Shown here piece by piece: positions 56,932 through 64,000 of a DNA stretch of 64,000 nucleotides. Under the pieces are notes generated by a model, which did not search any database, had not been told where the DNA came from, and worked only from the letters and a program-made list of their open reading frames with translations. The position numbers and the translations under genes were made by a program. The first letter of the stretch is position 1. Each line of letters opens with the position of its first letter. This DNA comes from Dastarcus helophoroides (Eukaryota > Arthropoda > Insecta > Coleoptera > Bothrideridae), in assembly GCA_028583605.1 (NCBI GenBank), contig CM053337.1, positions 25,034,162-25,098,161 on the forward strand, given 5' to 3'.

Positions 56932-57354
56932 TTGTATAATTTATTTACGATCGTCCTGCTATATTACTTTGGTCAGGAATGTTGTCGAACACCATCGGTT
57001 GGAAAACGACATGATAGGTCAGGTAGTGTTTGCCTACTTCCAATGCATTTTAATTTTATTTGCATACCTCAACTTGAAGACCAAATGTCCTTTCGCCCAT
57101 CAACTTTATTTGGAGATACTGTTCACCAACTGTTTAACACTAAAAAAAGCTTCGTTCACTACAATGTCTCCAACGACTACAATAAAAACTTATTTGCATA
57201 TTACAAAAATACACAGTGTTGTACCTTGGCATTGTGTTTAACGAGCTTCGTGCTTTGTCATAAACCAGAAATTGTAGGTCGAAATAGTCACATTAAAAGA
57301 TATAATCGTAAACAGCTACTACTAAATTTTACACCTAAGAGGTTGTCAAATTAA
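56932..57354 (+). other. 140-codon open frame of unknown status
   Basis: The longest open frame outside repeats and transposons (starts MYNLFTIVLLYYFGQECCRT). An overlapping 90-codon frame (56969-57241) is also open, so which, if either, is real cannot be told. AATAAA follows at 57359, just after the stop. No domain, signal peptide or homologue is recognised. It could be a 3' UTR or non-coding RNA segment. Confidence 0.2.
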
Positions 57355-58490
57355 AACCAATAAAGTACATTGTTAATTGCTTTTTATTTATGTCAACCTG
57401 TCCATTTATTTGATACGATTACAACTCGACGGCATAAGTTATCAAAGTTTAATTACGAGCATTAACACAATTTTCGTTCATTAATCGCCTCCAGTTAAAA
57501 ACCAAGTAATAAAATTGTAAGTAGGCAACGATTTTGAGAAGTAATCGCATTGACTATGAAGTGGTCGAATCTGTCTGCAAGTACATCATCAAAACCAGTA
57601 GCCACATCACTAAATTAGTGTTAATTGACATGGCAAGTCGTAAAAAAGTTTAGTGTTTTCAAAAGGTGCAAGTCACCAATCAATCTGCGCCAGATTGAAG
57701 CCCTTGGCTAAACCAACCGTACATAACATACAAGCGCATTTTATTTATTGCCTTGTCGTCAGAGCATACATAAATTATGAAATTTCTTCAACTAGATTAT
57801 AAATAATGGCGCAAATGAAACGCAGCCGGGGCATTAGCAATATCAATAAATATCATCGGTTTACAAAGCGATTTATTTTATGAGGAAAGACAGGTTATAC
57901 GTCTATTGTGGAACCATCAATCATACGGCTCTATGTCTGTTTAGCTTCCTTAATTAGGGATTTATTCTTATCATAGGCATGTTTTACCTTTTGCAAACGT
58001 CGATCGGTTTTTTTTTCAAAAGCTGGACCTCTTTTGAAAATGTCATGCTTACATTTGAAACTTTCATTTTAACCCGTTCAAGCCCAGAATTGTATTTTCC
58101 CCTAAGACACTGATGCGAAAAGGCAACTTTGGGCATGATTGGAACAAATATCTCGCTTAAATATTAAGACAATGAGGAAAAGGAGTATGGAAATTAGAAC
58201 CTTTTCTCGACTGTAACTGAAAATTAGACTTTTTTAAAACTATTGTTATCAACCATGGCAACCGAGGGTACTCGCACAAGGTCAGCGATCTCAGGGGTCG
58301 AGTGCGACAGGAATGCTGAGGGAAAAAGTGCTTGCGATGAACCGAAATGCGGCGGCTGGGTTGAGGCATTCATTCGGGGTGATTCATGGGAGACGTATGG
58401 GCGCGGCTAGTTAACGTTAACATGGATGGTTAAATGTATAGATTTTACTTTGTCTTTTCAAATGTTAGTTTGATATTTTTGTAATAAACG
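57355..58490. other. Unique intergenic stretch
   Basis: Non-satellite sequence of higher complexity at 57400-57960. A GC-richer patch follows at 58250-58430, containing a short open frame (58255-58410). No known gene. Confidence 0.4.
58255..58410 (+). CDS. Short open frame with good start context, unknown
   Basis: ATG in the context AACCATGG, 51 codons, TAG stop. It starts MATEGTRTRSAISGVECDRN and ends WETYGRG. Composition is protein-like (Glu, Gly, Arg, Cys) and unlike the satellite frames around it, and the patch is GC-richer than its surroundings. A 70-codon frame is also open on the other strand (58369-58157), so this may be chance or a transposon relic. No function is inferred. Confidence 0.18.
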   Translation: MATEGTRTRSAISGVECDRNAEGKSACDEPKCGGWVEAFIRGDSWETYGRG

Positions 58491-61400
58491 ATTGTTTAGA
58501 CTATTGATTTTTTTGTTTTGGAAAATTCGATTTCTTTTCCAAAATTTCGACTCTTTTTGAACAGTTCGACTTTTAGAACAATTCTACTTTTACAAAAATA
58601 GATTTTTTTTGCGAATTTAGATTTTTTCAATATTTATATTTTTTAAATTTCTTCTTTTTTTTGAACGAATTTTGAATATTTCGAGATTTTTTTTAATTTC
58701 TAACATTCTTAAATCTGCTGACTTTTTTTGAAAACTTCGATTTTTGCTGCAAATAATTTCTGTTTTTATCAGAATTTCAAATTTTTGTGAAAATTAGAAT
58801 TATTTTGACGAATCTGAGTGCTTAGAAAAATTTGACTTTTTTTGAAAAATTTCAATATTTTCAAATTTCTATATTCTTCAAAATTACCACTTTATTTGAA
58901 AAATTCGAATTCTAGAAAGATTCGACTTTTGCAAAAATAGATTTTTACTGAGAATTTTGATTTTTTCAGTATTTAGATACCTTTTTTTTGAACATTTTGG
59001 GTTTTTAAAAATTTTAACTTTCTCGAAATTTTTAAATTTTTTTGAATATTTCGACCAATTTGAAATATTTTGGTTTTATTTTAATGTCTAAGATTTAGCA
59101 GAATGGGCCCGGAAAGGGTGGCCTAAGTGATGGTCTAAACTTTAGACAACCCACATCGAATCCTGAGAATATCTAACATTTTTAAATCTGCTGACTTTAT
59201 TTTTGAAAACTTTCCCTGAATATTTCGACTTTCTTCAAAGTTTCAAATTTTTCTTATAATTACAATTTTTTTAAAGATTCGACTGTTTTAACGAATTTTA
59301 CTGTTTTTGAAGATTTGAACATTTTAAAATTTGCATGTTTTTCAAAATTTCCATCTTTTTTTTGAAATGTTCGACTTCTAGAACAATTCGGCTTTTACAA
59401 AAATATATTTTTATTGCGAATTTCGATTTTATCAATATTTAAATTTTTTAAATTTCTAGTTTTTTTTGAACGGATTTTGAATATATCGAATTTTTTTTTA
59501 ATTTCTAAGATTTTTAATTCTGCTGACTTTTTTTGAAAACTTCGATTTTTACTGCAAATTTCTTCTTTCTTCAAAATTTCAATTGTTTGTGAAAATTACA
59601 ATTTTTTTGACGAATTTGACTGTTTTGAAGAATTTGACTTTTTTGACAATTTCAACATTTTCAAATTTCCATGTTCTTCAAAATTTCCACTTTATTTGAA
59701 AAATTCGAATTCTGGAAAGATTTGACTTTTACAAAAATAGATTTTTACTGAGAATTTTGATTTTTTCAAATTTAGATCTTTTAAATTTTTCCTTTTTTTT
59801 GAACATTTTGGGTTTTTAAAAGTTTTAACATTCTCGAAATTTTTACATTTCTTTGAATATTTCGACCGATTTGAAATATTTTGGTTTTATTTTAATGTCT
59901 AACCTTTAACACACTGGGTCCGGAAAGGGTGGCCAAGTGCTGGTCTAAACTTTAGGCAACCCACATCGAATCCAGAGAATGTCTAACATTTTTAAATCTG
60001 CTGACTATTTTTGAAAACTTCAACTTTTCCTGAATATTTCGACTTTCTTCAAAATTTCAAATTTTTCTGAAAATTGCAATTTTTTTAAGGATTTGACTGT
60101 TTTAAAGAATTTAACTGTTTTTGAAAATTTCAACATTTTCAAATTTTCATGTTTTTCAAAATTTCCATCTTTTTTTGTTCCATTTCTAGATAAATTTAAC
60201 TTTTTTATTGCAAGTTTTGATTTTTTCAATGCTTAGATTTTTTAAATTTTCTCTTTTTTTTGAACGTTTTGGGTTCTTAAAAATTTTGACTTTTTCGACA
60301 TTTTCATAATTTTTTGAAAATTTCTAACAATTTGGAACGTTTAAAGTTTTTTACTGTCCAACATTTTTGAATTTGCTAAATTTTTTTGATAATATCGCCG
60401 TTTACTGGATATTTTGACTTTTTTTAAAATTTTAGCTTTTTTGTGAAGAATTCGACTGTTTTGAAGAATTTCACTTTTATTAAAAATATCAACATTTTAA
60501 AATCTCCATGTGAAAATTACAACTTTTTTGCGAAGAATTCGACTGTTTTGAAGAATTTCACTTTTATTGCAAATATCAGCATTTTAAAATTTCCATGTTT
60601 TTCAAAAATTCCACCTTTTTCTTTTGAAAAATTTGACTTGTAGAAAAATTCGACTTTTCCAAAAAAAGATTATTAATGCGAATTTCAATTTTTTCTTTTT
60701 TTGTTATTTCTACTCTTTTTTACTCTTTTTTTGAACATTTTGAGTTTTTAAAAATGTTGATTTCCTCGAATTTTTTTTTTTTAAATTTTCACCATTTTGA
60801 TTTTTTTTTAAACGTCTAACATTTTTAAATCTCCTGCATTTTTTTTGAAAATTTCGACTCTTACTCCAAATTTCAACATTTTAAAATGTCCATATTTTTC
60901 AAACTCTTGACCTTTTTTTTGAAAAATTTGACTTGCAGAAAAATTCAGCTTTTACAGAAATAGATTTTTAATGCAAATTTCAATTTTTTCAATACTTGGA
61001 TATTTTTGATTTCTACTCTTTTTTGAACATTTTGAGTTTTAAAAAATGTTGAATTTATCGAAATTTTCACTTTATTTTTTAATTTTCACCAATTTGAAAT
61101 ATCTCGAGTGTTTTTAAAACGTCTAACATTTTTAAATCGCCTGCATTTTTTAAAACATTTCGATTTTTGCTGCAAATTTCGACTTTTTTCAAAATTTCGA
61201 CTTTTTTCAAAATTTCAATTTTTTGTTAAAATTACAATTTATTTGAAGAATTTGACTGTTTCAACATTTTAAAATGTCCATGTTTTTCAAACTTGTCACC
61301 TTTTTTTAAAAAATTTGACTTGCAGAGAAATTTGACCATTACAAAAATAGATTTTTATTGCGAATTGTGATTTTTTCAATACTAAGAATTTTTAAATTTC

Positions 61401-62700
61401 TATTCTTTTTTGAGCATTTTGAATTTTTAAAAACTTTAAATTTCTCGAAATTTAAACATTGTTTTTTGAAAATTTTGACCAATTTGGAATATCCGAGTTT
61501 TTTTAAAACGTCTAACATTTTTGAATCTGCTGCCTTTTTTTGAAAATGTCGACTTTTCCTAGATATTTAGACTTTCTTCAAATTTTAAAATTTTTCTGGA
61601 AATTACAATTTTTTTTTGAAGAATTAGACTTTTAAAGAATTCCACTTTTAATTTTAAATTTCAACAACTTAAAATTTCCAGGTTTTTCAAAATTTCCATT
61701 TTTTTTTGAGATCGACTTCTAAAAAAATAGACTTTTATAAAAATAGATTTTTATTGCGAATTTCAATTTTTCAATGCTTAGATTTTTTAAATTTCTGCTT
61801 TTCTTTTGAACATTTTGGGTTTATGAAAATTCTGACTTTCTCGAAATTCTTACATTTTTTTGAAAATCTCGATCAAATTGGAATATTTTAAGTTTTCTTT
61901 TAACATTTTTTAAACTGCTGACTTTTTTTGAAACTTTCTTCAAAATTTCAAATTTGGTTAAGACAACAATTTTTTTAAGAATTCGACTGTTTAGAAGAAT
62001 TTGACTATTTTTAAAATTTCAACATTTAAAAATATTTATGTTCTTAAAAATATCCATTTTTTAAAATTTAAATTAATGTTAAAAAAATTGACTCTTCTTA
62101 AAAATTTTGATCTAAAATTTTAGACATTTTTGAAAATATTTACTTTGATATCCTTTTTCAAAATATCGACTTTTTATGAATGTCGACTCTTTTTGAAAAG
62201 TTCTATACTTTTTGTACATTTCGATTTTATTTCTTTTTTTTTTCAGAATTTTGCCGTGTATCATAAATTTTGACTTTTTTTAATTCTATTCCAAAATCTC
62301 GATTTTTTTTAAATTTTGATTTGTGCCTTGAAAATGTGGACTTTAAAGTTCGACCTTTTTTTTTTGTCAAAATTTCTACTTCATATTTGAAAATTTTTTT
62401 CTTTTTCAAATACTCTACCTTTGTTCAAAATGATTTTTTTAATAATTTTGACAAGATTTGAATATTTCGATATTCATTAAAAGTTTCCATTTTTTTTTAA
62501 ATTTTGACTCCTTTTTAAACTAACTTTTTCAAGTTTTTGATTTTTTATATTAAATTTTAACTTTTTCTAAAATTTGGAATAGATTTATTTTGAAAAACCA
62601 AATTTTACTAAAAAAATCGACCTTTTTTAAAACAATTTTGACTTTTATAAAAATTTGGTATATTTAGTTTTTTCAAAAGTTTTCACTTTTTTGACACAAG
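58491..62700. repeat. T-rich satellite block, about 4.2 kb
   Basis: TTTTTTGAAAATTTCGACTTTT-type repeat with longer modules: boxes such as ACAAAAATAGATTTTTATTG, TTTTGAACATTTTGGGTTTT and CTAACATTTTTAAATCTGCTG return in the same order roughly every 300-400 bp. Open frames here are artefacts. Confidence 0.85.
58540..60165. repeat. Higher-order repeat, two units of about 811 bp
   Basis: A non-satellite core (GGAAAGGGTGGCC, GTCTAAACTTTAG(A/G)CAAC, CCACATCGAATCC) occurs at about 59100-59165 and 59910-59975, 811 bp apart, and the flanking satellite modules align in the same order. Confidence 0.8.
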
Positions 62701-62703
62701 TTT

Positions 62704-62925
62704 TTATAAACTCGATGTCTTGTCAGTAAAAGATGGACTCAATCGACATTTTACATGTGTCAATCCGATGGAAATTTTGAAATCGATTTTAAACTAACTT
62801 TTCGTTATTTATTTATTATTTATTATAAACTCGCTTTCTTGTCTATGAAAAATAGACTCAATCGACATTTCACATGTGTCTATTCGAAGCAAATTTTGAA
62901 ATCTATTTCAAAATAACTTCCCAAT
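62704..62925. repeat. Tandem duplication, two units of about 118 bp
   Basis: TTATAAACTCG(A/C), GACTCAATCGACATTT, ACATGTGTC and AAATTTTGAAATC occur in both units in the same order, separated by a short TTATTTATTATTTA spacer. Confidence 0.85.
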
Positions 62926-62929
62926 TAGT

Positions 62930-63440
62930 TAGGACAAGGTTATTCCAAACTTTTTTTGCCTTCGCCCGGTTATTTTTATGCCGTTCTTTCGGAGCCCGCT
63001 AAAAGTTTTTTTTTAAATATATGTTTTTTAAAACTTTAATCTTCTTTCAAAATTTCGGCAATCATTAATTCTTCTAAATGTTTTGAGGTTAGAAATCAAA
63101 ATTTTTTTTTCTAAAATTTTTAAATATTTTTCTCCAAAAATTTCTACATTTATTTCTAACTTCTATTTCGAAATTCTGAGTTTAAATTCCTAAAATCCAA
63201 AAATGGTGAGTTTGATTTTTTTTTCAAAATTTGGTTGAAATTTTGGCCTTTTCGGGTATGTTTTTAAAAATTTTGATTGAGGTTTAAAATATTTTAACCT
63301 TAGTGGACCAGCTTCCCTAATTATAGAAAGCAACAATAGCCCAGAAATAAATGATAATGCAATATTAAAATTTATACATTTATTTTTTAATTTACAGATT
63401 TCTAGCCCCACAAAATGTGTTATATAAACGTTTCAGAATA
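62930..63440. other. AT-rich non-coding stretch
   Basis: Mixed, weakly repetitive. No gene recognised. Confidence 0.4.
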
Positions 63441-64000
63441 TTCCACGTTTTAAAAAAAATTGGAATTTTTTAAAAAGTCAAAACTTCGAGGAAAAGTCCA
63501 AGCTTTGCAAATAGGTCAGAATTATTGGAAAACAAATAATCCAAATTTTAAACGAAACACGAAATTTTATAAAAATACTAGAAATTTTATTTTCAACTAT
63601 TCAAAAGGGTTCATAACTAAGAAAACTTTCAAAATATTAAAAAGTGCTCAACATTTTTTAAAAATCAAAATTTTGAGGAAAAGTCCAAGATTTGAAAATG
63701 GGTCAAAATTACTGGAAAACAAATAATCCAAATTTTAAACGAAACATGAAATTTTATAAAAATACTAGAAATTTCATTTTCAAATATTCAAAAAGTTCAA
63801 AACTAAGAAAACTTTCAAAATATTAAGAAATGCTCAACATTTTTTAAAAATCAAAATTTTGAGCAAAGGTTTCAACAGAGGCGAAATTTTCAGTTTTCAA
63901 AAAAGTGGGAAATTTTGAAAAAATTGGTCGAACTTTAAAAGAAATCGAAATTTTCAAGAACCAAAACAAAACTTAAAAAAAAAGATCGAAATTTTTTAAA
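63441..64000. repeat. A-rich block with a tandem repeat of 187 bp
   Basis: Two units (about 63474-63660 and 63661-63848) share GGAAAACAAATAATCCAAAT, TTTTAAACGAAACA(C/T)GAA, AAATACTAGAAATTT and AAGAAAACTTTCAAAATATT. After that the A-rich satellite continues to the window edge. Confidence 0.85.

Noticed and set aside
1..64000. Prokaryotic features (operons, ribosome-binding sites, rho-independent terminators)
   Set aside because: Intron-split Rab23, LINEs and pogo/mariner elements show this is animal nuclear DNA. GGAGG-like or hairpin-T matches here are chance or repeats.

Overview
This is AT-rich animal nuclear DNA, most likely from an insect. The evidence is a spliced Rab23 gene with GT-AG introns, several families of arthropod-type transposon relics, and the absence of bacterial features such as operons or ribosome-binding sites. 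The species cannot be named from the sequence.

The only host gene I can support is Rab23, on the minus strand. Four coding exons (47309-47341, 47075-47196, 23854-24016, 17635-17714) join in frame and encode the first 132 residues and two bases of codon 133 of a Rab23-type small GTPase. The last exon or exons, carrying the C-terminal part, are not recognisable between 1 and 17634 and probably lie left of the window. Intron 1 is about 112 bp, intron 2 about 23 kb and intron 3 about 6.1 kb; both long introns are packed with repeats. A probable 5' UTR exon holds two short upstream ORFs, the second overlapping the Rab23 start codon.

Most of the window is a degenerate 18-21 bp satellite built around the palindrome TCGAAATTTCGA, with A-rich or T-rich spacers. 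It is T-rich on the plus strand in about 2.3-5.2, 6.7-9.7, 19.9-21.2, 31.4-34.4, 39.0-42.0, 45.2-46.5, 48.3-49.4 and 58.5-62.7 kb. It is A-rich (opposite orientation) in about 10.3-11.1, 13.2-17.4, 21.3-22.2, 24.3-26.9, 49.7-50.2 and 63.4-64.0 kb. Long open frames in these blocks are low-complexity artefacts.

Mobile elements, left to right: mariner-end relics near 1.5-2.3 kb; at least 15 copies of a palindromic foldback element of about 260 bp; several copies of two other dispersed repeats; a broken Jockey-like LINE with an internal tandem duplication (34.4-36.9 kb); a broken mariner-type element of the DUF4817/DD41D kind with 1.27 kb inverted arms (42.0-45.2 kb); three tails of another LINE; a 5'-truncated I-type LINE with perfect 13 bp target-site duplications (51.3-52.9 kb); and a broken Tigger/pogo element with TA target sites (53.6-56.0 kb).

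The most interesting signal is in the foldback family. Each arm carries a motif that fits a hammerhead ribozyme: CTGANGA, a stem II hairpin, GAAA, a self-complementary ACGCGT in place of stem III, and a CTCT/AGAG stem I. A second, unrelated-looking copy of the same architecture lies at 3417-3455, with ACGT as the palindrome and GTTC/GAAC as stem I. This resembles the hammerheads known from Penelope-like retroelements, but here they sit in both arms of a short palindromic element, one per strand. It is inferred from sequence only.
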